64,000 nucleotides of DNA. It comes from Alphaproteobacteria bacterium (GTDB lineage: Bacteria > Pseudomonadota > Alphaproteobacteria > ATCC43930 > CGMCC-115725). The first letter of the stretch is position 1. Every line of letters starts with the position of its first letter. Shown in pieces: positions 26,247 through 35,370 of the stretch. The notes beneath the pieces are model-generated. The model saw only the letters and a program-made list of their open reading frames with translations. It was not told the DNA's origin and ran no database searches. The position numbers and the translations under genes were made by a program. The stretch covers positions 97,702 to 161,701 of the forward strand of contig JAGWON010000006.1 of the NCBI GenBank assembly GCA_028871055.1. The letters run 5' to 3'.

Positions 26247-27206
26247 ATGAAAATCCTGTTCGTCACGGCGACGCGAATCGGCGACGCCGTCCTGTCGACC
26301 GGGCTTTTGCGGTATCTGGTCGAGCGATATCCCGGCGCGCAGCTCACGATCGCGGCGGGGCCGCTGGCGGCGCCGCTGTTTGGCGAGGTGCCGGGCCTGG
26401 CGCGGCTGATCGTCGTCGAGAAGAAGGCGCGCGGCCTGCACTGGCTGTCGCTCTATCGCCGGGTCGCGGCGACGCGCTGGGATCTGGCAGTCGATCTGCG
26501 CGGCTCGGCGCTCATCTATTTACTGTGGGCGCGCGAGCGCCGCGTCATGGGCAAGGGCAACGCTGAGGAGCATCGCGTGCGTCAGCTCGCGCGGCTGTTC
26601 GATCTCGAGCCGCCGCCGGCGCCGACGCTTTGGCTCGGCGCGGGGCACCGCGACGCCGCCGACCGGCTCGTGCCGCCGGGCGCGAGCGTGCTCGTCATCG
26701 GTCCTGCTGCGAACTGGCCGCGCAAGGAATGGCGCGCGGCGCGCTTCGCCGAGCTCGCCGCACGTCTCACCGCGCCGCAAGGGCCGTTGCCCGGCGCGCG
26801 CGTCGCGGTGATGGCGGCGGCGCACGAGCGCGAGCAGGCGGCGCCGGTGATCGCGGCGCTGCCGCGCGACCGCGTCGTCGATCTGGTCGGCAAGCTCGAT
26901 CTGCTCACCGCCGCCGCGATCCTGCGCAGCGCCGCGCTGTTCGTCGGCAACGATACCGGCCTGATGCATCTCGCCGCCGCTGCCGGCGCGCCGACGCTCG
27001 GCCTCTTCGGTCCGAGCAACGTCAAGGAATACGCGCCGTGGGGTCCGCGCGCGGCTTATGTCCATACCGCGCTGGGTTATTGGGAGCTCTACAAGCCCGG
27101 CTGGCATCTCACGCCGCCCGACAGCATGATGGATTCGCTCTCGGTCGACATGGCGGAGGAAGGCGCGCGCGCGCTTCTCCAACGCGTCAAAGGCGAGGCG
27201 GCGTGA
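26247..27206 (+). CDS. Glycosyltransferase family 9 (heptosyltransferase-like)
   Basis: A 319-aa ADP-heptose:LPS heptosyltransferase-like protein. It starts MKILFVTATRIGDAVLSTGLL, has VDLRGSAL, VIGPAANWPRKEW and the donor-site GNDTGLMHLAAAAGAPTLGLFGPS. Such enzymes extend the LPS inner core at the inner membrane. It is the first of four tightly packed genes (one-base gaps or short overlaps) with two GT4 enzymes and an AsnB-type protein, so this is probably one surface-glycan operon. Confidence 0.9.
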   Translation: MKILFVTATRIGDAVLSTGLLRYLVERYPGAQLTIAAGPLAAPLFGEVPGLARLIVVEKKARGLHWLSLYRRVAATRWDLAVDLRGSALIYLLWARERRVMGKGNAEEHRVRQLARLFDLEPPPAPTLWLGAGHRDAADRLVPPGASVLVIGPAANWPRKEWRAARFAELAARLTAPQGPLPGARVAVMAAAHEREQAAPVIAALPRDRVVDLVGKLDLLTAAAILRSAALFVGNDTGLMHLAAAAGAPTLGLFGPSNVKEYAPWGPRAAYVHTALGYWELYKPGWHLTPPDSMMDSLSVDMAEEGARALLQRVKGEAA

Positions 27207-27207
27207 C

Positions 27208-28239
27208 ATGGCCGACGTCGTGATGGCCGACGACGGTGTTGTCTTCGACGGGCGCACCGGCGAAAGCTCGCCGCTCGGCGGCGCCGAGGCGGCGTTCGTG
27301 TCGCTGGCCGAGGCGCTGGCGGAGCGCGGCCACCGCGTGCGCGCCTTCACCAATTGCGCCGCTTCGTTCACGCACAAGGGCGTCGCATGGGCGCCGGTCA
27401 GCCAGGCCATGCCCGACACCGCCGACCTCTACATCGCCAATCGCGGCGATCGCCTGATCGGCCGCGTGCCCAATGCGTGCACGCATGTCTTCTGGGTCCA
27501 TAATCCGGGCGCTTATCTCAAGAAGCTGCGTTACGTCCGGGCGCTGTGGCGCTGGCGGCCGGTCGTCGTCGCCATCGGCGACTATGCCGGCCGTACGGTA
27601 CCACGCTGGCTGCCGAAGCGCGCCCTCGTCGTCATTCCCTACGGCCTTGCCGATGCGTTCCGCCACGCGACGGAGCGGCCGGCGCCGCCGCCGGTCGCGA
27701 TCTTCACCTCCAATCCGCTGCGCGGCCTCGACTGGCTGCTCGATATATGGATCGACCTCATACAACCGATGGTGCCCAAGGCGGAGTTGCGCATTTATGC
27801 CGGCCCCGCGGTCTACGGCGCCGCCGGCGCCAAGCACGCGGAGGCGATGGCCCGCGTGCTCGATCGTGCCGCGGCGCTCGCCGATCAGGGCGTGCGGCGA
27901 CTGGCGCCGCTGCCGCGCGCGGCGCTGGTCGAGGCCTTGCAGCAGGCGCGCGTCATGCTCTATCGCGGCGACGCCAACGAGACCTATTGCGCCGCCGTCG
28001 CCGAGGCGCAGGCGCTCGGCGTGCCCGCGGTCGTCACGCCGCTCGGCTCGCTGCCCGAGCGCGTCAAGGACGGCGTCACCGGCGTCATCGCGCGCGACGA
28101 TGCGGCCTTTGCTGCCGCCGCGGTGCGGCTGTTGACCGACGACGACGAATGGCGGCGGATGCACACAGCGGCGTTGGCACAGCAGCGCGGCCTGTCGTGG
28201 CGCGACGTGGCGATCCGCTTCGAGGATCTAATGCAGTGA
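27208..28239 (+). CDS. Glycosyltransferase family 4 protein
   Basis: A 343-aa GT-B fold enzyme. The acceptor-side N-terminus has GESSPLGGAEAAFVSLAEALAE, and the donor side shows VVIPYGL, IFTSNPLRGLDWLL and ETYCAAVAEAQALGVPAVVT, with the EX7E-type acidic pair. It starts one base after the GT9 stop and its own stop overlaps the next start by four bases. The transferred sugar is unknown. Confidence 0.85.
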   Translation: MADVVMADDGVVFDGRTGESSPLGGAEAAFVSLAEALAERGHRVRAFTNCAASFTHKGVAWAPVSQAMPDTADLYIANRGDRLIGRVPNACTHVFWVHNPGAYLKKLRYVRALWRWRPVVVAIGDYAGRTVPRWLPKRALVVIPYGLADAFRHATERPAPPPVAIFTSNPLRGLDWLLDIWIDLIQPMVPKAELRIYAGPAVYGAAGAKHAEAMARVLDRAAALADQGVRRLAPLPRAALVEALQQARVMLYRGDANETYCAAVAEAQALGVPAVVTPLGSLPERVKDGVTGVIARDDAAFAAAAVRLLTDDDEWRRMHTAALAQQRGLSWRDVAIRFEDLMQ

Positions 28240-29258
28240 CGCGCCTCGTCCAGCTCATGGCCGGCGCCGAGCATGGCGGCGCCGAAGCGTTCTTCACGCG
28301 GCTCGCCGTCGCGCTGCAGCGCGCCGGGCAGGAGCAGCGCGTTGCCATCCGGCCCTATCCGGCGCGCGTCGCGGCACTGAAGGCGGCGGGCATCGAGCCG
28401 GTCGCGGTGCCGTTCCGCGGCGGTCCGTTCGACTTCGCGACGCGACGCGGCCTGCACCGGCTCGTCCACGACTACCGGCCTCCGGTCGTGCTGAGCTGGA
28501 TGAACCGGGCAACGTCGCTTTGCCCGCGCGGCGATTTCGTGCATGTTGCCCGGCTCGGAGGGTATTACGATTTGAAATACTATCGCCGCTGCGACCACCT
28601 GATCGCCAACACGCGCGGCATCGTCGCCTATCTGACCGCGCAGGGTTGGAGCGCGGACCGCGTGCATTACCTGCCGAATTTTCCGACCGTCGCGGCGTCG
28701 TCGGTGTCACCGCTCGCCGAGAAACGGCCCGACGCGCCGCTGGCACTAGTGCTCGGCCGGCTGCATCGCAACAAGGGTTTCGACGTGCTGCTGGACGCGC
28801 TGGCGCGGAGCGAGCGGGTTCACCTCTGGCTTGCCGGCGAGGGGCCGGAGCGCACCGCGCTCGAGCGTCAGGCGCGGACGCTCGGCATCGAGCGCCGTGT
28901 GCGGTTCCTCGGCTGGCGCGACGATGCGCCGGCTTTGCTCGCGGCGTGCGATTTCCTGGTTGTGCCGTCGCGCCGCGAGCCGCTCGGCAACACCATCGTC
29001 GAAGCCTGGGCGGCTGAGCGGCCGGTGATCGCGACGGAGACCGCCGGCCCCGCCGAGCTCATCGTCTCGGGAGAAACTGGACTGCTGGTGCCGCCGGAAG
29101 CGCCCGAGAGCCTTGCGCTGGCGCTGGCGCGCTTCGCCGAGGATCACGACCTGCGCCGCCGGCTCGCCGTCGCCGGCCGCGCCCGCTATCTCGCGGAGTT
29201 TTCCGAGGACCGCGTCGTCGCCGCCTATCAGGCCTTGTTCGCGAAAGTCGCTGCCTGA
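28236..29258 (+). CDS. Glycosyltransferase family 4 protein
   Basis: A 340-aa GT4 enzyme starting with GTG at 28236 (GTGA overlap with the previous gene). It has MAGAEHGGAEAFFTRLA at the N-terminus, LVLGRLHRNKGFDVLLDAL, FLGWRDDAPALLAACDF, and the donor motif EPLGNTIVEAWAAERPVIA. The pattern resembles alphaproteobacterial enzymes of LPS or capsule assembly. A longer frame upstream runs through the previous gene and is not real. The stop overlaps the asnB-like start by one base. Confidence 0.87.
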   Translation: MTRLVQLMAGAEHGGAEAFFTRLAVALQRAGQEQRVAIRPYPARVAALKAAGIEPVAVPFRGGPFDFATRRGLHRLVHDYRPPVVLSWMNRATSLCPRGDFVHVARLGGYYDLKYYRRCDHLIANTRGIVAYLTAQGWSADRVHYLPNFPTVAASSVSPLAEKRPDAPLALVLGRLHRNKGFDVLLDALARSERVHLWLAGEGPERTALERQARTLGIERRVRFLGWRDDAPALLAACDFLVVPSRREPLGNTIVEAWAAERPVIATETAGPAELIVSGETGLLVPPEAPESLALALARFAEDHDLRRRLAVAGRARYLAEFSEDRVVAAYQALFAKVAA

Positions 29259-31042
29259 TGTGCGGTATCGCCGGGTTTATGACGCTGTCGGGCGAGGCCC
29301 CGCCGGTCGGCGGCCTCGCCGCGATGGAGGCTGCGCTCCAGCATCGCGGTCCGGACGGCTACGGCCACTATCGCGCCGGCGATGTCGGCATGGTGCAGAC
29401 GCGCCTGGCGATCATCGACCTCGCCACCGGCGACCAGCCGCTCTACGAGCCGGCGGGCGCGGCGCTGGTTGCCAACGGCGAGATCTACAACTACATCGAG
29501 CTGAAGCAGGACCTGCCGGCCGGCGTGTTCGCCACGGCGTCGGACTGCGAGGTGCCGCTGCACCTCTATCGCCGCTACGGCATGGATTTCACGCGGCACC
29601 TGCGCGGCATGTACGCAATCGCGCTGCACGATCCCGGCGCCGGCCGGCTGATCCTGGCGCGCGATCCCTTCGGCATCAAGCCGCTCTATTACGTCGAGAC
29701 GCCGCTCGGCCTGGCCTTCGCCTCCGAGCCGCAGGCGCTGATCCGCGGCGGCTTCGCGCCGATGCGCGACGGCGCGCCATCGCTCAACCTGCCGGCGCGC
29801 AACGAGCTGCTCCAGCTCCAGTTCACCACCGGCCGCGAGACGATTTTCCAGGGCGTGCATCGCGTGCTGCCGGGCGAGACCGTGGTGGTGGCGCGCGGCC
29901 GCATCGTCGAGCGCCGTCGCATCGCCGCGCTGCCGACGGGCGGCGCGCGGCCGCAGAGCGAGAGCGATGCGCTCGCCACCTTCGATCGCGCTTTCGCCGA
30001 CAGCGTGCTGATCCATCAGCGCGCCGACGTGCCCTACGGCATGTTCCTTTCGGGCGGCATCGATTCGACCGCGGTGCTGGCGATGATGGCGCGGCTCAAC
30101 GAGCGTCCGGTGCAGGCCTTCACCATCGGATTCTCGCACACCGACGCGGCCGACGAACGCGCCGCCGCGCGCACCGTCGCACGCACGCTCGGCGCCGAGC
30201 ACGTCGAGGTCGAATTCCGCGAAGGCGATTTCTGGCAATCGCTGCCGGCGATCGCGCGCACGCTCGACGATCCCGCCGCCGACTACGCCGTGCTGCCGAC
30301 CTACAAGCTGGCCGAGACCGCGCGCGCCGCCGGCCTCAAGGTGATCCTGTCGGGCGAGGGCGGCGACGAGCTGTTCGCCGGCTATGGCCGCTATCGCTCG
30401 GTGACGCGGCCGTGGTGGCTCGGCGGCAAGCTGCTGCGCGGCCACGGCAATCTCGAGGACCTCGGCGTTTTACGCACCGAGCTCGCCGGCTGGCGCGACG
30501 GCATCCAGGCGGCCGAGCTCGCAGCGGCGGCGCCCGGCCGCTCGCGGCTCCAGGTGGCGCAGGCGACCGATTGCGCCGACTGGCTACCCAACGATCTGCT
30601 GACCAAGCTCGACCGTTGCCTGATGGCGCACGGCGTCGAGGGCCGCACGCCGTTCCTCGACCGCGCCGTGGCGCAGGCCGCGTTCCGTCTGCCCGACGAG
30701 CTCAAGGTGCGCAAGCGGCTGGGCAAGTGGCTGCTGCGCCGCTGGGTCGAGCAGCACGTGCCGCAGGCGCAGCCGATGGCGCGGAAGCGCGGCTTCACCG
30801 TACCGGTGGGCGAGTGGATCGCGCGGCGCGGCGCGCAGCTCGGCCCGCTGGTCGCGGCGCAGCCGGGCATCGCCGAGCTCTGCGTGCCCGGCACGGTCGC
30901 GACGCTGTTCCGCGAAGCCGACAAAAAGCGCGCCGGCTTTGCGACCTGGACGCTCTTGTTCTACGCGCTCTGGCATCGCCAGCACATCGAGCGCCGCGCC
31001 AATGGAGGCGACGTCTTTACGATCCTCGGCGCGCGCGCGTAG
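29258..31042 (+). CDS. asnB: Asparagine synthase-like glutamine amidotransferase
   Basis: A 594-aa protein with an N-terminal class II glutaminase (Cys2 in MCGIAGFM, HRGPDG, NGEIYNY) and a C-terminal synthetase with the pyrophosphate loop FLSGGIDSTAVLAM and LSGEGGDELFAGYGRY. Genuine AsnB makes asparagine, but homologues within glycan clusters amidate sugars or uronic acids, and the operon position after three glycosyltransferases makes that plausible. No missing catalytic residue is seen. Confidence 0.88.
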   Translation: MCGIAGFMTLSGEAPPVGGLAAMEAALQHRGPDGYGHYRAGDVGMVQTRLAIIDLATGDQPLYEPAGAALVANGEIYNYIELKQDLPAGVFATASDCEVPLHLYRRYGMDFTRHLRGMYAIALHDPGAGRLILARDPFGIKPLYYVETPLGLAFASEPQALIRGGFAPMRDGAPSLNLPARNELLQLQFTTGRETIFQGVHRVLPGETVVVARGRIVERRRIAALPTGGARPQSESDALATFDRAFADSVLIHQRADVPYGMFLSGGIDSTAVLAMMARLNERPVQAFTIGFSHTDAADERAAARTVARTLGAEHVEVEFREGDFWQSLPAIARTLDDPAADYAVLPTYKLAETARAAGLKVILSGEGGDELFAGYGRYRSVTRPWWLGGKLLRGHGNLEDLGVLRTELAGWRDGIQAAELAAAAPGRSRLQVAQATDCADWLPNDLLTKLDRCLMAHGVEGRTPFLDRAVAQAAFRLPDELKVRKRLGKWLLRRWVEQHVPQAQPMARKRGFTVPVGEWIARRGAQLGPLVAAQPGIAELCVPGTVATLFREADKKRAGFATWTLLFYALWHRQHIERRANGGDVFTILGARA

Positions 31043-31066
31043 CGACACCGGGCGGCAGCGAATTTC

Positions 31067-31174
31067 ACCCCTCACCCAGCTTTGGGTAAGGCTCGCCCTT
31101 CGACGAGATCAGGGCTCGCCAACCCGAAGCAACCCTCTCCCCCAAGTTGGGGGAGAGGGAAGGGTGAGGGGGTG
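31067..31174. repeat. Dispersed repeat, family D copy 1 (CCCTCTCCCCC hairpin)
   Basis: The region of 236 bases between the asnB-like and VOC genes is mostly this element. It contains an 11-base perfect stem CCCTCTCCCCC/GGGGGAGAGGG (31133-31143, 31149-31159) with loop AAGTT, enclosed by CACCCCTCACCC and GGGTGAGGGGGTG. Nothing coding is seen. A related copy is at 50990. Confidence 0.8.
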
Positions 31175-31278
31175 TGCTCTTGGCTCTACGGCATGGGCTC
31201 GGCAACGAACCCGGTGGGAGTTTCCGTCCGCGGCCGATCTGCGCTAGGCTTGGCGGCAAGAAATGACGGAGGACGCGG

Positions 31279-32226
31279 ATGGCGTTGGTCAAAGCCGCCG
31301 ATTTCCTGTGGGGACGGCTGCGCTCGCCCGATCTCGATCAGGCCGAGGAATTCCTCACCGATTTCGGCTTCGTGCGCGTCGCGCGCACCAAGGACAAGCT
31401 GTTCATGCGCGGCACCGATCCGGTGCACCACATCCACGTCACCGAGCGCGGTCCGTCGAAGTTCGTGGGATTCGGCTATGCGGTGGCGAGCGAGGACGAT
31501 CTGAGGCGCGCGGCCAAGGCGCCCGGCGCCTCAGGTATCGAGAGCATCGACGAGCCGGGCGGCGGCAAGCGCGTGCGCCTCACCGATCCCAACGGCTATC
31601 AGATCGAGCTGGTCCATGGCGTGGAGAAAGTCGCCAAGCTGCCGGTGCGCGAGAACGTGATCAACTGGGGTGAGGCCAAGCTGCGCCGCGCCGGAACGCT
31701 CTGCCGCGTGCCGCGCGGGCCGTCGCAGGTCAAGCGCATCGGCCACGGCGTGCTGATGTCGACCGATATCGGTGCGACGCTCAAATGGTATCGCGAGAAT
31801 CTTGGCCTGCTGCCATCGGACGACGTTTACGCCGGCGACAAGAGCAACGTCATCGGCTCGTTCAACCGGCTCGACCGCGGCGATGACTACGTCGACCATC
31901 ACGTCTTCTTCTGCATCGCCGGCCCGAAGACCGGCCTCAATCACCTGTCGTTCGAGGTACGCGACGTCGACGACGTCATGCTCGGCCACGAGCACATGAA
32001 ATCGAAGGGCAAGTACAAGCACGTCTGGGGGATCGGCCGGCACGTGCTCGGCAGCCAGATCTATGATTATTGGCAGGACCCGTGGGGCCGGGTGCACGAG
32101 CACTGGACGGATACCGACGTGCTCAACGCGCGCGCGCCGGCGAACCAGGTTTCGGCCGAGGACGGCCTGGTGTCGCAATGGGGCGACGCGGTGCCGCAGG
32201 AATTCATCGACCACGCGATTCCGTAA
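31279..32226 (+). CDS. VOC family extradiol dioxygenase-like protein
   Basis: A 315-aa two-domain type I extradiol dioxygenase-like protein. Candidate Fe ligands are the His in KRIGHGVLMS, the His in TGLNHLSFEV and the Glu in GRVHEHW near the C-terminus. The N-terminal half (DFLWGRLRSPDLDQAEEFL) is the non-catalytic repeat. This suggests ring cleavage of a catechol-type substrate, but the substrate is unknown. It is followed by two repeat elements and a cupin gene. Confidence 0.85.
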   Translation: MALVKAADFLWGRLRSPDLDQAEEFLTDFGFVRVARTKDKLFMRGTDPVHHIHVTERGPSKFVGFGYAVASEDDLRRAAKAPGASGIESIDEPGGGKRVRLTDPNGYQIELVHGVEKVAKLPVRENVINWGEAKLRRAGTLCRVPRGPSQVKRIGHGVLMSTDIGATLKWYRENLGLLPSDDVYAGDKSNVIGSFNRLDRGDDYVDHHVFFCIAGPKTGLNHLSFEVRDVDDVMLGHEHMKSKGKYKHVWGIGRHVLGSQIYDYWQDPWGRVHEHWTDTDVLNARAPANQVSAEDGLVSQWGDAVPQEFIDHAIP

Positions 32227-32233
32227 TTCTCGG

Positions 32234-32293
32234 CGTCATGCCCGGACCATTGTCCCCGGGCTTGGCCCGGGGATCGGTTCCGGGCATCCACGC
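32234..32293. repeat. Dispersed repeat, family B copy 1
   Basis: CGTCATGCCCGG..CCCGGGC..GCCCGGGG..CCGGGCATCCACG, a palindromic unit joined head to tail to family A copy 2. Related units are at 48815 and 56286. Confidence 0.75.
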
Positions 32294-32304
32294 GTTTGCT
32301 CTTT

Positions 32305-32381
32305 CGTCATTCCCGCGAACGCGGGAATCCAGGGCGAGTGACGTGCGATTGCCCTGGGCCCCTGCTTTCGCAGGGACGACG
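32305..32381. repeat. Dispersed palindromic repeat, family A copy 2
   Basis: Same two-hairpin layout and orientation as copy 1 (CGTCATTCCCGC.. to ..GGGACGACG). It lies just before the cupin ribosome-binding site. Confidence 0.9.
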
Positions 32382-32409
32382 GTGTAGGATGACGCAGGGA
32401 GGACTCACC

Positions 32410-32820
32410 ATGGACGGCACGGCGACGACGAAACCAGCAGTGAAATTCGCCCTGTCGCGCGCCAAGGACGCGCGCGTCGTGCCGGGCCGGCGCGAGTTCT
32501 TCCAATACCGCGATCTCGGCGTCACCGACGCGACCGACGGCAAGCTGCGCGCGCAGCTGACCTCGGCGCGCGCCGGCATGAACCGGCCGACCGGCTGGCA
32601 CTATCACGTCTGCGAGGCGCAGTTCGTCTACATGGTCAAGGGCTGGATGGAGCTCGAGTTCGAGGGCCAGGGTGTCATTCGTCTCGAGCCCGGCGATTCC
32701 GTGCTGATTCCCGGCGGCCTGCGCCACAACGAGATTGGCGCGTCGGACGATTTCGAGCTGATCGAAGCCTCGATCCCGGCGGCGATGGACACGGTGGCCT
32801 GCGAGGGGCCGTCGCGTTAA
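32410..32820 (+). CDS. Cupin domain protein
   Basis: A 136-aa single-domain cupin. The metal-site His cluster is HYHVCEAQFVYMVKG (the usual HxH...E), followed by LEPGDSVLIPGGLRHNE with the closing His. The ATG at 32410 has GGGAGG eight bases upstream. It follows the extradiol dioxygenase-like gene on the same strand across repeats and may serve the same pathway. The substrate is unknown. Confidence 0.8.
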   Translation: MDGTATTKPAVKFALSRAKDARVVPGRREFFQYRDLGVTDATDGKLRAQLTSARAGMNRPTGWHYHVCEAQFVYMVKGWMELEFEGQGVIRLEPGDSVLIPGGLRHNEIGASDDFELIEASIPAAMDTVACEGPSR

Positions 32821-32821
32821 C

Positions 32822-33862
32822 TCAGCGCGCAAGTTTCCAGGCTAATTCCTCGCCCGCCAGGAACGGCTTCACCGCGTCGGCGCCCACTTTCACCTTCGCC
32901 GGCACTTTCCAGGTCTTGCGCTTGAGCGTCACGCGCTCGTCGTTCGGCGGCAATCCGTAGAAGCGCGGGCCGTTGACCGAGGCGAAGGCTTCGAGCGTGT
33001 CGAGCGCGTTCTCCTCGTCGAAGACCCGCGCGTAGATTTCGAGCGCGGCGGGCGCGCAGAAGATGCCGGCACAGCCGCAATCCTTCTCCTTGTCGGCGAT
33101 CGGATGCGGCGCGCTATCGGTGCCGAGGAAGAATTTGGCCTCGCCCGAGGTCGCAGCCTTGCGCAGCGCCAAACGATGCGCCTCGCGCTTCGCCACCGGC
33201 AGGCAATACATGTGCGGCCGTAATCCGCCCTGGAACAGCGCATTGCGGCTGATGGTCAGGTGATGCGGCGTGATGGTCGCGGCGACGTTAGGTCCCGCCG
33301 CGCGCACGAACTCGATCGCATCGCGCGTCGTCGCGTGTTCGAACACCACCTTGAGCGCCGGCAGCCGCTTGAGCAGCGGCGCGAGGACGCGCTCGATGAA
33401 CACCGCCTCGCGGTCGAAGACGTCGACGGCCGGATCGGTGACCTCGCCATGCACCAGGAGCGGCATGCCGATCCGCGCCATGCGCTCGAGCACCTTGTCG
33501 ATGCGCGCGATGTCGGTGACGCCGAAGGCCGAGTTGGTGGTGGCGTGCGCCGGATAAAGCTTCGCCGCGGCGAACACGCCGCTCTTGAATCCGCGCTCGA
33601 TCTCGTCCGGCGCGGTCGCGTCGGTGAGATAGGCGGTCATCAACGGCTTGAATTGCGCGCCCCGGGGCAGCGCCTTGAGGATGCGTTTCCGGTATGCCTC
33701 GGCCGCGGAAACGCGGGTCACCGACGGCACCAGGTTGGGCATGACGATGGCGCGGCCGAAGACGCGCGCGGTAAACGGCAGCACCGCCTTGAGCATCGCG
33801 CCGTCGCGCAGATGCAGATGCCAGTCGTCCGGACGCCGCAGCGTTAGGCTGTCGCGTGCCAT
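32822..33862 (-). CDS. pyrC: Dihydroorotase, PyrC (type II) class
   Basis: A 346-aa amidohydrolase that cyclises carbamoyl aspartate to dihydroorotate in pyrimidine synthesis. The metal motif [10 protein letters not shown] at the N-terminus, [25 protein letters not shown] and LGTDSAPH near the C-terminus are all intact. The full family length is present. It is convergent with the cupin gene with one base between stops. Confidence 0.95.
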   Translation of the reverse strand: MARDSLTLRRPDDWHLHLRDGAMLKAVLPFTARVFGRAIVMPNLVPSVTRVSAAEAYRKRILKALPRGAQFKPLMTAYLTDATAPDEIERGFKSGVFAAAKLYPAHATTNSAFGVTDIARIDKVLERMARIGMPLLVHGEVTDPAVDVFDREAVFIERVLAPLLKRLPALKVVFEHATTRDAIEFVRAAGPNVAATITPHHLTISRNALFQGGLRPHMYCLPVAKREAHRLALRKAATSGEAKFFLGTDSAPHPIADKEKDCGCAGIFCAPAALEIYARVFDEENALDTLEAFASVNGPRFYGLPPNDERVTLKRKTWKVPAKVKVGADAVKPFLAGEELAWKLAR

Positions 33863-33941
33863 TTCTTTCTTCCCCGCTCGCCGCGCCAGTATATCCTACC
33901 GGCGCTAGACCGGTACTCGACCAGGTTGGAACACCTAATTA

Positions 33942-34020
33942 CGTCGTCCCCGCGAAAGCGGGGACCCAGGGCAACCGGCAGAGCTTGTGGTCCTGGATTC
34001 CCGCTTGCGCGGGAATGACG
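33942..34020. repeat. Dispersed palindromic repeat, family A copy 3 (inverted)
   Basis: The same element as at 16243 but in the opposite orientation, CGTCGTCCCCGC.. first and GGGAATGACG last. It lies between pyrC and the thiolase gene. Confidence 0.9.
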
Positions 34021-34072
34021 GTAAGAACGCGGTTCGATCTGGTCGGATCGTGCTCTGGCCTAAGGAGAAGCC

Positions 34073-35239
34073 ATGACCGCTGCCATCATCGGTTGGGCCC
34101 ATTCGCGCTTCGGCAAGCTCGAAGGCGAGGATATCGAGAGCCTCATCGTCCGGACCTCCGCCGAGGCGATCAAGGACGCCGGCCTGGCGCCGTCCGACAT
34201 CGACGAGATCTTCATCGGCACCTTCAACGGCGGCTTCGTGCGCCAGGAGTTTCCCTCGTCGCTGACGCTGCAGATCGATCCGAGCCTGCGCTTCAAGCCG
34301 GCGACGCGCGTCGAGAACGCGTGCGCGACCGGCAGCGCCGCGATCCACCAGGGCCTCAACGCCATCGCCGCGAAGCGCGCGCGGCGCGTGCTGGTCGTCG
34401 GCGTCGAGAAGATGAGCGAGATCACCGGTCCGGCGGTCGGCGACATCCTCATCCGCGCGGCCTATCTCAAGGAGGAAGGCGACATCGAGGGCGGCTTCGC
34501 CGGCGTCTTCGGCCGCATCGCCCAGGCCTATTTCCAGCGCTACGGCGACAAGTCCGACGCGCTCGCCAAGATCGCGGCCAAGAACCACAAGAATGGCGCC
34601 GCCAATCCGCTGGCGCAGATCCGCAAGGATCTCGGCTACGAGTTCTGCCGCACGGTCTCGGACAAGAACCCCATCGTCGCCGGTCCGCTGCGCCGCACCG
34701 ATTGCTCGCTGGTCTCCGACGGCGCCGCCGCGCTGGTGCTGACCGACATCGACACGGCGCTCGCCGCGAAGAAGGCCGTCGTGTTCCGCGCCGCCGAGCA
34801 GGTCAACGATTTCCTGCCGATGTCGAAGCGCGACATCACCGCTTATGAGGGCGCGGCGCTGGCCTGGCGGCGCGCCTTCGACCACGCCGACGTGAGCGTC
34901 GACGATCTTTCCTGCGCCGAGGTGCACGACTGCTTCACCATCGCCGAGCTGCTGATCTACGAGGCGATGGGCATGGCGAAGAAAGGCGAGGGCGACAAGG
35001 TCGTCGCCGCTGGCACCGCGGAAAAAACCGGCAAGCTGCCGATCAACGCCTCGGGCGGCCTCAAGGCCAAGGGCCATCCGATCGGCGCCACCGGCGTGTC
35101 GATGCACGTGCTCCAGTCGATGCAGCTCACCGGCACGGCGGGCGACATCCAGCTGCCGAACGTGAAGCTCGCCGGCGTCTTCAACATGGGCGGCGCCGCG
35201 GTCGCCAATTATGTCAGCATCCTCGAACGCCTGCGGTGA
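34073..35239 (+). CDS. Thiolase, SCP2/acetyl-CoA acetyltransferase type
   Basis: A 388-aa SCP-x/SCP2-type thiolase. The acyl-accepting Cys is in VENACATGSAA, followed by VHDCFT, and the GHPIGATG motif with its His is intact. As in SCP2 thiolases, the second classical Cys is replaced (VFNMGGAAVANY). AAGGAG lies before the ATG at 34073. The acyl substrate (fatty, sterol side chain or other) is unknown. The last 149 bases recur, inverted, at the right end of the window. Confidence 0.9.
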   Translation: MTAAIIGWAHSRFGKLEGEDIESLIVRTSAEAIKDAGLAPSDIDEIFIGTFNGGFVRQEFPSSLTLQIDPSLRFKPATRVENACATGSAAIHQGLNAIAAKRARRVLVVGVEKMSEITGPAVGDILIRAAYLKEEGDIEGGFAGVFGRIAQAYFQRYGDKSDALAKIAAKNHKNGAANPLAQIRKDLGYEFCRTVSDKNPIVAGPLRRTDCSLVSDGAAALVLTDIDTALAAKKAVVFRAAEQVNDFLPMSKRDITAYEGAALAWRRAFDHADVSVDDLSCAEVHDCFTIAELLIYEAMGMAKKGEGDKVVAAGTAEKTGKLPINASGGLKAKGHPIGATGVSMHVLQSMQLTGTAGDIQLPNVKLAGVFNMGGAAVANYVSILERLR

Positions 35240-35257
35240 GCGGCTGCAATTCGGCCC

Positions 35258-35370
35258 TGCGTGCTTCGACTTCGCTCAGCATGAGGAAGATCGCGGATGG
35301 CATTAAGACTCTATTCTCACCCTGAGCGCAGTCGAAGGGCGCACAGCGCCGATCCAGCGCAAGGTGCCGC
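35258..35370. repeat. Dispersed repeat, family C copy 1
   Basis: GTGCTTCGAC..GCTCAGCATGAGG, a 25-base centre with GGCATTAAG, then CACCCTGAGCGCAGTCGAAGGGCGCA, ending GCAAGGTGCCG next to the acuI-type start. The same arrangement recurs at 52615. The arms form a long imperfect hairpin. Confidence 0.85.

Noticed and set aside
29113..31089. A 658-codon plus-strand frame over the asnB-like gene
   Set aside because: Arg/Ala-rich out-of-frame translation; the asnB-like frame carries all motifs.
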